Positions 44,197 to 55,640 are shown, numbered from the stretch's first letter. The stretch: DNA of 64,000 bases from Pseudisothecium myosuroides (GCA_951799445.1 OX637297.1:15748001-15812000), one strand, 5' to 3'. Translations and numbers: made by a program. The notes: generated by a model from the sequence alone, not told the origin.

Positions 44197-46044
44197 ATGG
44201 TGAAGGGTGAGGGTAGTGAGGCTGTCGTCTTCAAAACCAAGACTATCCACCCAGTCATCCCAGAAGATGAAAATCACCGGAAGCAGTTGGAGGAGGATTT
44301 GGGTCAAATCGGATGCCTCGGATTCCTACGGCGACCATGGAGCCTGAAGGACGATGAGATGATTCGAGAGCTAACAAAGGACCAGTCCAACGAATGGGAC
44401 AAGACGCACCGAGCACTGCCAAGGAAATGGACCCTCGAGACATGGAAAGCAGTTTATGACTTTCCTCGTCAAGGAGACGGGATGGCTTCCCGGACACACA
44501 AATTCGCGGAGGGTAAGTTTTCTGACACTCCCCACAAGAAGGATGGTTACCTCGTGGCGGACTGCAAGAATGCTAGGGAGAAGAGATTGTTAGAGTTTAT
44601 AGTTCCGATAGTGTATTCGGAACGCCCATCCCGGATCACAGTGACTTGGACAAACATGATCTTCGGTGCCCTGAGCGGAGAGAGGAAGGTATTCTGGGGA
44701 GAGATAGTGAAAGATTTAGTGGGAAAGATGGTCTCTACCCTAGGTAACACTAAGGCCACGGCAATTGGCCCCTTCCTCTTCCACCTCTATGATTATCTAG
44801 GGACACTTAGAGGTCATGAGAGAACCACCTATAAGGCTGCAGCCACCATCCAGAAGTTTAACATCGTTCCTCCTAAGAAACAGGAGGAAGAGGTAGAAGA
44901 GGAATCAGAGGGAGGATCTTCAGAAAAGAAGGAGGAATCCTCAGAGAGAGCCAGAGAGATCTCCCTCCAGAAACAGAAACCTAGGGGTAAACAAAGGGAG
45001 TCCGAGGAACCGGAAAGTTTACGGGATAAAACCCTTGGGAGGATCATTAAGGATCTCGAGAGGATTCGTGAGGAGCTGAGTACCGAGAGAGGAGCAGTCC
45101 AGGATGTATGCGGACTGTTTGGGGGAATCAAGGTAGCTGAGCTCGCGAAGAAGGTAGAGGGTTTACTTCGGGATAAAGAATCCCGTAAGTGGGAAACTCG
45201 GGTTAGGGAGTTGACCGAGAGGAATGAGGAACTGACCCGGAAGTTAGAGAAAAGTAAGGCAGGAAGTAAGGAGGTTAGGAAACTTTCCTCTGAGGCTGAG
45301 GATACACTTCGCAAAGTCCAAAGCTTTGTATCTTACTCAGGTAGTGTGATCAACAAAGCTAAGTTGTTTGACGAAGGGATCCTGAAAGAAGGATCTGAAG
45401 CAGCCGTGAAGACAGTGTTGGTACTGGCGGAGTATTCAACATCAATGGAGAAGATGATGTACGAGATCCGGGACGTTCTTCAACAGTCGGGGTTCTATCA
45501 AGACCCGAAGAAAGCACCCATGTCCCCACCTGTCATACCAAAGCCAAAGGAGGAGAAGACACCTGGGAAGGGAGCCTCCGAGCTGAAGCCGGAAGAAGGG
45601 GAAGGATCAGTACGTGCATCCGGATCCAAGGAGAAGAGGAAGTCCAGATCCGACCTCGGAATCCCCCAGAGTAAGGATCCAAAGCAGTCTCCGAATGTTC
45701 CCAAGTCAACGAAGAAGAAGAAAACAAGCAAGCGTGCCAGAGAGGTGTCTCCCATGAGTTACCACTCGGAAGAAGAAGAGTCACCAAGTATGTCGAAGAA
45801 GGATGATAGCCCGACGGGATCCGGATCCCAACCGATAGCGGTTCCGGATTCTGAATCCGAGGACGATTCAGACTTGGAGACGATTTCTCCTTCCCAGGTC
45901 AAGGGTAAGAAACAGACACCCTCGAAGGGGACGCCAACAAAGGGCACGACATCGAAGGGGGTCAAGCCATCTCCAATCCGGAAACAGCCACCCCGGAAAG
46001 GAGTAAGCAAAGAAGAACCTACCCCGAAGAAGGCCAAGAAGTAG
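44197..46044 (+). CDS. A2 ORF: intact uncharacterised element protein, 615 aa
   Basis: The start MVKGEGSEAVV is chosen because A1 starts identically (MVKGEG) at the same place. The N-terminal domain (about residues 20-225) has PVIPEDENHRKQLEEDLGQ, RPWSLKDDEMIRELTKDQ, TWKAVYDFPRQGDGMASRT and LLEFIVPIVYSERPSRITVT. NMIFGALSGERKVFWGEIV and IGPFLFHLYDYLGTLRG close it. After an acidic Glu/Ser stretch comes a predicted coiled coil (KDLERIREELSTERG; RVRELTERNEELTRKLEKS). A conserved block follows (FVSYSGSVINKAKLFDEGIL; LVLAEYSTSMEKMMYEIRDV), then a basic Lys/Pro/Ser tail with KGTPTKGTTSKG repeats. No catalytic, zinc-knuckle, protease or polymerase motif is visible. The structure is gag-like in layout (globular head, coiled coil, basic tail), but that is inference. 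It is the only undamaged copy in the window. Confidence 0.8.
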   Translation: MVKGEGSEAVVFKTKTIHPVIPEDENHRKQLEEDLGQIGCLGFLRRPWSLKDDEMIRELTKDQSNEWDKTHRALPRKWTLETWKAVYDFPRQGDGMASRTHKFAEGKFSDTPHKKDGYLVADCKNAREKRLLEFIVPIVYSERPSRITVTWTNMIFGALSGERKVFWGEIVKDLVGKMVSTLGNTKATAIGPFLFHLYDYLGTLRGHERTTYKAAATIQKFNIVPPKKQEEEVEEESEGGSSEKKEESSERAREISLQKQKPRGKQRESEEPESLRDKTLGRIIKDLERIREELSTERGAVQDVCGLFGGIKVAELAKKVEGLLRDKESRKWETRVRELTERNEELTRKLEKSKAGSKEVRKLSSEAEDTLRKVQSFVSYSGSVINKAKLFDEGILKEGSEAAVKTVLVLAEYSTSMEKMMYEIRDVLQQSGFYQDPKKAPMSPPVIPKPKEEKTPGKGASELKPEEGEGSVRASGSKEKRKSRSDLGIPQSKDPKQSPNVPKSTKKKKTSKRAREVSPMSYHSEEEESPSMSKKDDSPTGSGSQPIAVPDSESEDDSDLETISPSQVKGKKQTPSKGTPTKGTTSKGVKPSPIRKQPPRKGVSKEEPTPKKAKK

Positions 46045-46802
46045 TTAGGAAATTCCCTGAGTTAATCCTTGCATGGTTAAACTCAAGTTTTTAAGTAGCA
46101 AGGAAGCAGTTAGTTAGCTGCATTTTAGGAGGATGCACCTGGACTTTAGTTTCCGGGATATTAGGATCTGAGATCCACATTTGGCAGATCGGTTGATAGG
46201 AAGTCAACTCAGATGGATAAGGAATGATGCGTGTCATTCTTTGGTCCTTTATTTTGGATTGCTGGGGACCTTTAGGGTTTCCCTTGGGTTGTTATTTAGG
46301 GGTTGGAAGTTAGTTTCAACTCCGGGCGTTTTCATATTCTTGTTTTTCCCATTTCAATTTCTGAAAAGAAAGCTTGAAGTTCAACTCCATGAGTACTGGT
46401 CTGAAAAGTCTTGGTCTTGTGTTGAGAGGTTAGGCAGTGTTTTTATCATTGCGAGTTCAGGTAGTTTGATGGTGAAGCTTTGAGGAGAAGAGGCGTCCCC
46501 GGATTCTATTCGGATCCGGTTCCGGGAGTATTTGGATTGGTGAAAGTCTGTTGTACTAAGAGACAGTTCTATCTACTGATGTTTCTTGGGAGTCTTCTGA
46601 GCGAGATAGCCATTCCGAGGTTAGGGGAGTCCTTGAGAGGAAGGACAAATGCTAGCTGATGTCTGAGAGGTTTTGCTGTAACCGGAAGAGAGGAACTGGA
46701 AGGTAGCTAGGATCTGTTAGTACAAGAGTACCCGATTTAGCTCTTGGGATTCTACCCGGATAGATCTGTCGTTGTAGTAATGTGGGGATTGTGAGGGTTT
46801 TC

Positions 46803-47379
46803 TGAGTGACCTTCTTGTCTGGAGTAACTTCCCGGATCAGTTGTGAGGAAATACTTGCTTTCTGGTTTTCTTTGTTTTCTTTGTTATTTCTCTTTTAGTG
46901 GAACTTCAGCCACTTTAAACCAGTGGAGGGTAGGATTTACGTGTCCTTCCTTAAGTCCAAGAGCGGAACCCTCTGATGTAGAGGTTAAACTATACCCTTG
47001 TTCGCATTGATTGCTAGATCCGGATCCGGAAAAGGTACAGGATCAAGACACTCTTTCTGTTTCCGTGTTTAGCTAAAGCGGGATACTAATTTACTGATAC
47101 CATTGTGAAGGAATGTAGACCTGGTTCTTGTTGATTGGTAATATGTTTGAGAACTAGGTTGATACAGGAGAAAGTTCAACGAATACAGAGCGAGAAGTCT
47201 AGTTCTACATTTTATTCCCGGATTCTGTTTGTCTTTGGTTTTGTGTTCCGGATCCTGTTCCGGGTATTTTGAGGATACTACTAGTTGAAATCCTGTGGGA
47301 ACGATACACGAGTCATCTAAGGTGTTTTACACTACTTTAGCACCTAAGGGAGGGATTTGTGCTTTGCTGTGTTACGACA
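46803..47379 (+). other. Highly conserved 3' terminal block of family A
   Basis: From GAGTGACCTTCTTGTCTGG to the element end, 577 bp match the final 575 bp of A1 (22931-23505) with only scattered differences. The ORF and leader are clearly more diverged. The block contains TTTCTTTGTTTTCTTTG, a palindromic TAGTGGAACTTCAGCCACTTTAAAC(C/T)AGTGGAGG region, and GATCCGGATCCGG. Confidence 0.85.
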
Positions 47380-47384
47380 ATAAA

Positions 47385-48615
47385 TAGGAAAAACAAAATT
47401 AAAACAAACAAAAAATTGGCCAATTGGAAAGACTTTGTGGTAATGAGATTTGACCAAAAAAATGAAATCAAAACCACTTCTACAGTTTAGAAGTAGGTAT
47501 AGAGTTGCCTATTTGTACAAATATAGAGGACATAAAATTATATATTTTAAGATGCCCTTTGCAAAGAACGTGTCCGCCACCTATAGAAATTGACCATAGA
47601 ATTTAAATTTAAAATCATTAAAATTCATTTACTCACTAGTATAAAAAGAAACCCTAAATTTAAGAATGTGACAAATTAAAGTGAGCTTTTAAATACATAA
47701 TAATGATCTTTTGAAATTCTTGAAAATGAAGGATACAATTAAAATCAAAAACTCTACAAACAAGTTTTATGTTTAGGGTTTAGAAGGTCATATTCATTAA
47801 AATAAGAGAATGTGGCGTCTCATTTTAATTATGAGATTATCTTTAGTATGCAAAAGAGTTCAATAATTTGAGACAATTTGGTAAATTGAGATTATATTAT
47901 GCCAAGAAAACTACGGATTTATGTATGTATAAGAAGAAACACCAACCCATGTCACTTTGCACACTACAAATTCCACATCTTATGTCAGTGTATGGGTCTA
48001 TTGCTAAGTTCATGTATTTGTTTTGTTTCTTCAGGTAGACTCGCTTCTCACTTTTGCAAGAAAGGGTGTTCCAAGGAATTCAATGAGATTCAAACCAAGA
48101 TCATTCATAGAAAATAAATAATTATTAAATTGTCTACAAAAACATTCTGCATACACATAGGTACAAAAATTCATAAATACTTATTATAAATTAGAAAAGT
48201 GCATGTACCTTTAGAAACAAACAAACATGGAGATTTGAAATACAATTAATGAAGCAAAATGCTCAATATAATATAGAAGATAACAATACATTCAATTTTC
48301 TTATATTAAGTAAAATACAAAACATCCAATTCTAGTATAATAAAATAAAAATCAGCACAATGTACTAAAGGAAATTGCAAACAAAATCTACTTCTTCCTT
48401 CCTATCTTTTTTTTTCATTTTTTTTATGACATCAAATGATAAAAAAATAACCTATCAACTTTGAAAACTCCTCACAAACTCTCTTTTATACCTATTTTTT
48501 TTGTACTCCATATTTGTTTCCTTCATTTTTTCCTTTAGATTTTTAGATTTTTTAAATACCTAAACTACAAACTCCTGATACTCCTAAATAACGACTTCCT
48601 ATGCCTACAAGCTAT
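47385..48615. other. AT-rich intergenic stretch
   Basis: No gene or repeat is recognised; there are several T and A runs. Confidence 0.4.
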
Positions 48616-51458
48616 TCATCTTTGCGCCAAGGATGTTTTCTTCCTTTCAGCAACAATGTTGGCCTCTACGGACTCTTTGATGATGCGGATTTGCGTTTTG
48701 GAGATTTTGAATTTGGAATCTACCGTTTCCGCTCTCACGCAAGGCTTCCAAGCTGTCATTAGAGTATCCGTATGATTCCAACTCAAGGAGACCTTCATGT
48801 CTTTACACCACATATTCCCTTGTTCAGTGTCCCACCCAAGATATGTATCCTTGTCAACGTGCTCAAATGACACTGGCATCCAATACTGCAAGTGAACGAA
48901 ATAGATATGCCCTGGGTTTGGACTAGGGTTCAACAATGCTCAAGCAAGCCAAAATAGAGGATGGTCACCATCCGCGGGATACACTGCAAAAAAGTAACCG
49001 ACATACACATCACAACCAGTACGGAACGAAGGACGTAGACAGTCACGCTTCTTTCCAACAAATGGTGCATCCTCCGCAAACTTCACGCACAGTGCCGTCC
49101 TGTAGGAATTGGTTTAGGTGTTGGTCTTCCTCTTCATTGGTGACTATTGAATATGGCCAAAATCCATCTCACAATATATCACATGCCACAAGTGGTTCAT
49201 GCAAAGCGCTTCTCATACCTTTCCAATATTTCATCACTGGTTCATTCTTCCTCTGGAACTCCCCAGATAAGTCTTGATTAGCCATTCCAGTCTACAATGC
49301 AATGTAACCGTCTAAACCCTTACAAACCTCATCGAAGCCCCTCATTACTTTAGGTGTCAAAGGTAGAGGGTTGCCTCTTGGCAATTTAGGGCGCCCATTA
49401 GTTGTCTCCTTCTACAAGCAAATCCCCCCACCTTCCTTTGGCAACCAATCAATGTCTGTACATAGAATTTTGTCTTGCATCAAGGGCCATCCATTCAAAT
49501 CTTTAAAGAACTTGAATTGCTGGGCATGTGAATGACCCATTAAAGACTCATCCCCTATATGCAAGTATTTGTCTACAAACATTTTGAAATCAGGAACCTC
49601 CTCAATGAGATGAGGAATTACGGGTTGCATTTCGCAATCCATGAAGGACTTCATCAGCCTTGGAAGTGTGAGGTAGTCATTGGTCTTCAACACCCTGCTC
49701 CAGCGACCAAACAGAGCATCAATGTCCTCGTAAGTGTACCCAACAAGGAGGAAATTCACGTATACCTCACGGAAAATAGCTTTGTATACAAGGAGAGAAC
49801 AGAATGCAAAACCCCACCAGTTTTTATTGTCGCCCACACAATTGTCAAGTTGAAGATTCAATGTTAGAGAAAGACGTTCAGGTTGAACCACCTCCTCAAA
49901 ACATGGGGGGAGAGATTCCACACATATTTCTGAGCCTTCCAACAAGGCTTTTGACAATGGATTAATCATATCCCGGCAAACAAGTGACGCGAGGAAAATT
50001 TTGGTTCAGCCTCAAGATCTTGCAACAACTTTGCAATAGAGCCAACGGTGTGGTTAGAGTCCAACAAAAAGATGTCTAAGCCATAGTGCGCATATCTCAC
50101 GTCTTCATGCCCCTGGGCTATCATGCCTGTAATAACGACAGGCAACTTCATCAATGAATTGGTGCCCTTGTTCTTGTGATCTAGTAATGGAAAGAAGCCG
50201 TCTTTGAGTGATCCATTTTGTCGTGAATTATGGTAATAATCTTCTCTGGATACTTCTTCAACACCGTTTGGTTTGCATAATAGAGCTCCCTATGAGCCTG
50301 TTGTCCCGCGACGTGAACTTTCAATTTTGTAGTCCAAAAGTCTTGTGCCCGTGAACATGGAGTACAAGCACTCTTCAGTTGCTTGAATCTATCGCACTCG
50401 GCACAACAAGCAAAATTGTCACCACAAGCTTTTGGAGCATATTCTGGAAATGAAGCCTGTTGAATGTTGCTCAACCCGCTTGTTGAAATATGTTGCAACT
50501 GAAAGGTTGAATTGACGTTGTTGATCTCCGGCAAATGGTCCCTCCATTGAAATGATGAAGGCAGGACCATGGATGGAACTTTCTCCTCGGACTGAAGAGC
50601 CTTTGATTTGTGAGGCATTGGATCCGCTTCCCTCTCAAGAATCAATCAAAATATAGCCGTCGCTTGTACGGTTTGAGTCTACGGCTTCTTCAAGCCAAGG
50701 TTACTATGATGCTTTGGCTACTTATCATGTTTTGCCATGTCCTTGTACCTATAGAAGGTAGCTCTCGATATTCTATGGATGGTACACTAGACAGTGGGGC
50801 AAACTTCATGATATGACAAAGTGATCATGTCCTTTCCATTGGCATCAGGGTGGATTTGCTTATATACGTCAAGGAGACGCGATTTACATTATTTCACTCT
50901 GCCGTCCACATGAAGAAGGGACCGAATGGCTTGAATTTGCCCACGCAGAAACGGCTGCAAACAATTCTTCAGGCAACAATTCTTGGTAGACACCTTAGTG
51001 ATTGCCTACGGGGTGAGGAGGGCTTCTTTCTTTGGAGGATTGTTCGGTTCCTTCCTCTCCCAAGAACTCTCATAAGAACGAACTCCAATTCGAACACGCC
51101 GCAAAGATGCATTGACTGCGGCCTTGTACAGAAACGTCTGATCTTGGTCATACAAGATGGCACCGTTGAGATAGGTCCTCGATATCGGCCAAGAGTGCAT
51201 TGACCACATCCATTGCGAAGGAACATCAGCCTCACAAAGGGACTCCACAATTTGAATTGCGACTTGATCATCTCCAAGCGGTTTCCCGTCCATATCAATG
51301 ACGAGCTTTACATCAATGCTGTGGCAAATTCCTTTCGCCACCTCCATCCTAGCTTCATTTGTGAGTGTCACGCACTTGGTATACTATGAGGCACGAGGGA
51401 TGTTCTCACAGGGTGCAACACCTGGCAGCAAAGTTGGCACTGGATCTACAAAACCCAT
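48616..51458 (-). pseudogene. Decayed DUF7869-type transposon gene
   Basis: On the minus strand the key block (49969-49412) reads LNLQLDNCVGDNKNWWGFAF then YVNFLLVGYTYEDIDALFGR. This is the QLDNC..DNKN...V.FL.VGHTHEDID signature of DUF7869, found in plant and animal transposon-like proteins. Upstream pieces fit the family: IITIIHDKMDHSKT (50645-50181), VVITGMIAQGHE and IFLLDSNHTVGSI (50154-49966), a FYRYKDMAK-type segment near 50720-50740, and a likely start MGFVDPVP at 51458. A tail segment lies at 48936-48616. Breaks include a TAG near 51385, frame changes near 50190 and 49970, and stops around 50700-50800. Elsewhere, intron removal could explain some breaks, but not all. The catalytic role of DUF7869 (presumed RNase-H-like) is not proven. 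Confidence 0.75.
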
Positions 51459-51719
51459 TTGCGAAAGGATTGTCCATTTTGCAGCCAATAAAATTAAAAT
51501 AAGTTTAAGGATAGGAACCAAGACATCAGGCAAGTAGTACAATATTAAAATTCAATGAGCACTGTATCAATTCAATGAGCACTGCTATGTATTGAATTCA
51601 ATGAGTACTATAAGACATCACATGACACACTTGAACTGTTAATGTAGTTTTGAGTGATGCCCCTAAATCTGAATGAATTCTTCACTCACCGTAACTAGAA
51701 TGCGCTCTGCTGACAATAT

Positions 51720-52690
51720 ACTTACAGTCTGACTATTCTACCTTATAGTGGAAGATAAATCACTGGAAAAATTTCTAACAATATTATCACATTATCTTTG
51801 ACTCAAATATATTCTAGTTGGAACATTTCATACAATTTGATAATATTATTTTAGAATCAATAGAATCAAAGATAAACCGGTGGAGTCATTTTTCACAATA
51901 TGTCTGTATTATCTTAGATACAAAGATAAACTAGTAGAAACATTCCTTATAGTATGTCTAGATTATCTTAGACTTGAAGATGAAGAAGTGGAAATATTTC
52001 TCACACTCTAATTATTTTACCTTAGACTCGAAGATAAATCAATAGTGACATTCCTTAGACTTTGACTATTTTATCTTAGACTTAAGGATAAATTAATGGA
52101 AACATTTATTACACTCTCACTATTTTATATTGGACTCGAAGATAAACAAATGATAACATTTCATGGACTCTGACTACTTTATCTTAGACTCGAAGATAAA
52201 CCAATGGAAATAAGCCATTCACTTTGACTACATTATCTTAGACTCGAAGATAAACCAATGGGAATAAGCCATTCACTCTGACTACTTTATCTTAGACTCG
52301 AAGATAAACCAATGGGAACATCTTTATTTAAGTCTATAGTTTATCCTTGACTCAAAGATAATTTGGATTTTTCATAGATGGATTATTCAAGAACGCGATG
52401 AGGTACCACTTTGTAGAACTGTCATTTCTCTCAATAAAGATACATTTATCTTCAAGTCAAAGATAAATTGGATTTCGTATATGGATCATATTCATCCTCG
52501 ATCTTTGGATAGCCTATAGTATTCTACTACTGTAGATAACATTATTCCTCTTCTACTTAGAGTGGTGAGGACATTCATAGAGTCAGGTTTATCTTCGACT
52601 TGAAGATAACTAGAATATCATTAGTGGGTTTCCAATATCATTAGTGGTTTTCAATATCCTTGATTTAAGGATAACCTGTACTCTACGTTG
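51720..52690. repeat. Array of palindromic paired GATA boxes, about 54-bp period
   Basis: The roughly 20-bp motif TTATCTTAGACTCGAAGATAA, two inverted GATAA boxes separated by a GACTCGA-like spacer, recurs about 15 times. In the centre (about 52120-52320) it has a steady 54-bp step, with CCAATGG between copies. Outer copies vary in the spacer (AGACTTG, CGACTTG, TTGACTCA) while keeping the self-complementary arms. No gene is present. Confidence 0.85.
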
Positions 52691-53737
52691 TAGTCAAAGA
52701 AGACTTTGCTTCCGCTATTTACGGCATATAATTCGGTCCTTAATATCTATACAGCCATGAACATAGAAGTTGAGAATTACACCCTCTGAATGATCAATAC
52801 AGAAGACAATCTGATCCACATTAAGCACATGGACCGAAGCGTTGGATTTAACTATAGCACTACGAAGTTAGAGCATTTGCACTTGGAAGTATTCAATATA
52901 AAACCAAGCAAAATGAATAACAAACAAAACAATGAACTTACGAGAATGAGAGTGAAACTGAAGCTTGTTGATTATATTGGTTCTGCAAACACTAATAGAT
53001 AATCGCGTAAAACAAATTCAAATTTTGTGCCAGAGCAATGTTTGTAAGGGCAATGGAAGAGAAAAATGAAGAAGAACTTGATTGAGAAAATGTGGGGCTC
53101 GTGGGGAGAGAGACAATGCTTGGATGGCAAGACAAAATTGGTGGGAAGTTATGGAATTTGAACCGTTGAAAACTTTCCGGGCTTAGGGAGAAAGTACCTC
53201 CTTGGTTCAGGGTGCGTTGACATTGTAATCATCCATAAAAAGGTAAGCGGCGAGACTGACAATGTACTTTTTTATATTTAAGAGGGCATTTGCAGTCTTT
53301 TTGAGATATAAATAGAAGAAATTGAACTTTATTACTATCTTGCCAGCCACATTCCATTCCGAAATGTGGAATTTATTTTTCCGGAATGTGGATTACTCTT
53401 GGATTTGGCATTTGTCCAATTCAAGAGTTGACTGTGGCACCTTGCCTTTGACCATTTACATCAAATATTTTCTTTATTAAGGTTGGGCTAAAGTCTATGT
53501 TTGCAACAAGTGCCAGCACAGATTACTCAAATCATGCGGCTAATGTGCAATAGCCACAAAGAAAAGGGTATTTTTATTTAATCTATTTTGTACGGTGGGG
53601 GGTCCGATTTAGGTTTTAGGGTCTAGGATTTAGGGTTCTGAGTTGAGAGACAATATTTCAAAAATCCAGATTATGGTATAACTTCTATTCAGGTTTTGAT
53701 TTAGTTCACGGTTGCTTTGGTCAGATTCCTCCTATGT
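52691..53737. other. Intergenic stretch without a recognisable gene
   Basis: This contains a short AT-rich frame at 52790-53002 with no motif. A small palindrome, CATTCCGAAATGTGGAATTTATTTTTCCGGAATGTGG, occurs near 53348. Confidence 0.4.
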
Positions 53738-55640
53738 ATATTGTCTAATGGGTTTTTAAAAATCGTGTTGAATGACATTTTAGGCAAACTGCAATGTCAC
53801 CATTGATGCATCAGACATGCGATGATTTGCCTACACAAAATCTACAAAGCTAAAATTTCTGGAATTCTTTAATTTATTCTTTAAACTTTGGTTCATTTCA
53901 GATGCCTGGCCTGAATTTCAAATAAAATCAATTCTCTTGTTCTAGAAGACTACATTTTCAATGAATTCATATATAAAATTTGGAAGTGGGTGGAGTATAA
54001 TTATGAAATTACTCTAATTAAAAGTAACTATGCGTAATATTACTATGTACTTGATTGATTAGAAAAAAAACATGACCTCATACAATGATAAGACACGATA
54101 TTGGATATAAGTTGCATAATTTTTTTGAATTCTAAATCCTAAGAATATTTACAAGTTGCTCAAATTTATTTTAAATCATTCACGTACAAATGTCCAAGAC
54201 ATTTTGATATTGGTGGACATTAAAATACAAGGCCTCCGTTCATTCCCAATTTTTCTTAATTCATGTGGAGATGGATTTGAAATAATTGGGTTTAAGTTGC
54301 ATATTTTCTTGGATTCTAAATCCTAAGAAAATTTACAACTTGCTCAAATTTTTTTTAAATCATTTACGTACAAATATCCATGACATTTGATATTGGTGGA
54401 CATTAAAATACAAAAGCCTCCATTCATTCCCAATTGTTTTTAATTCACGTGGAGATGGATTTGAAATGGGTATATTAAGTTGCATATTTTTTTGAATTCT
54501 AAATTCTAAAAATAATTACAACTTTCTCAATTTTTTTAATAATCATTTACATACAAATATCCATGACATTTGATATTTGTGGACATTAAAGTACAGGGCA
54601 ACGGTGCTAGTACGTGAGTCCAAGAATGCGAGCTTGTGAGCACTGTGCCTACAATATAGGTGTCTATAATATAGATACCACACACTATAGAAGGTATATG
54701 TATGATAAACACCTATAATATGGGTATTTGTAACATATATACCCTATAATCATAGACTGTTTCGATAGTATATACACCTATGACATAGGTGTGTAGTACT
54801 CTAAGCTCATGGGCTCACATTCCTATGCTCACATAATAGCAACCCTCAAATACAGGGCCTCTGTTCATTCCCAATTGTTTTTAATTCACGTGGAGATGGA
54901 TTTGAAATGGGTATATTAAGTTGCATTTTTTAAAAATTCTAAATCCTAAAAATATTTACAACTTGCTCAATTTTTTTAACAATCATTTACATACAAATAT
55001 CCATGACATTTAATATTCGTGGACATTAAAATACAGGGCCTCTGTTCATTCCCAATTGTTTTTAATTCGTGTAGAGATGGATTTGAAATGGATACATTAA
55101 GTTGCATTTTTTTTTAATTCTAAATCCTAAAAATATTTACAACTTGCCTAAATTTTTTTAAATCATTTACGTACAAATATACATGACATAAATTGATATT
55201 TGTGGACATTAAAATATAGGGTCTCCGTTCATTCCTAATTGTTTTTAATTCACATGGAGATGGATTTGAAATGGATATATTAAGTTTCATATTTTTTTAA
55301 ATTCTAAATCCTAAAAATAATTACAACTTGCCCAATTTTTAAAAAAAATCATTTATGTACAAATATCTAGGACATTTGATATTCGTAGACATTAAAATAC
55401 AAGGCCTCCGTTCATTCCCAATTGTTTTTAATTCACATGGAGATGGATTTGAAATGGATATAAGTTGCATATTTTGTCTAATAGATTTTAAAAAATCATG
55501 TTGACATTTTAGGCAAACTACAAATGCAGCACTAATGCATCAGACATGCGATGAAATGCCTACACAAAAACTACGAAGCTAAAATTTATGGAATTCTTTT
55601 CTTCTTTAAACTTTACAATGATAAGACACGATTGTATTTT
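53738..55640 (+). repeat. 183-bp tandem array flanked by direct repeats
   Basis: Six or so units of about 180-184 bp run from about 54105 to 55480. The marker CATTCCCAATTGTTTTTAAT recurs at 54241, 54425, 54867, 55047, 55230 and 55413. Units include GGAGATGGATTTGAAATGG, TTACAACTTGC, ACGTACAAATAT and GTGGACATTAAAATACA. The array sits between direct repeats of a different sequence at 53738-53885 and 55478-55610 (TTTTAGGCAAACT, GCATCAGACATGCGATGA, CCTACACAAAA). The right copy lacks about 190 bp of the left one. One unit carries a 251-bp insertion. Confidence 0.85.
54600..54850. mobile_element. 251-bp MITE inserted in the 183-bp array
   Basis: An 8-bp TACAGGGC flanks the insertion (54592-54599 and 54851-54858), while uninterrupted units have it once. 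Ends are imperfect inverted repeats: GTGCTAGTACGTGAGTCCA...AATGCGAGC against GTTGCTATTATGTGAGCAT...AATGTGAGC on the other strand. An 8-bp duplication suggests the hAT superfamily. The inside is rich in ACCTATA-AT-ATAGGT palindromes. Confidence 0.75.

Larger units (their letters stand above)
43538..47379 (+). mobile_element. ORF element A2 (family A), 3842 bp, complete
   Basis: It starts TGTGGGAGCACAAAATG and ends TGTGTTACGACA, flanked by ATAAA on both sides (43533-43537 and 47380-47384). It has the same ends and layout as A1: a leader of about 660 bp, an uninterrupted ORF (44197-46044) and a 1.33-kb 3' region. The G+C-rich, CCGG-rich element stands out against AT-rich surroundings, which suggests recent arrival. 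No terminal direct repeats over 5 bp, no polymerase and no transposase are present. The extreme ends are weakly self-complementary (TGTgGgAgCACA against TGTcGtAaCACA), leaving open either a TIR-type or an LTR-type origin. Confidence 0.94.

Noticed and set aside
43538..47379. Helitron or MULE identity for the ORF elements
   Set aside because: There is a 5-bp target duplication, TG...CA ends, and no CTRR-hairpin end. Neither Helitron (no duplication) nor MULE (9 bp) fits.
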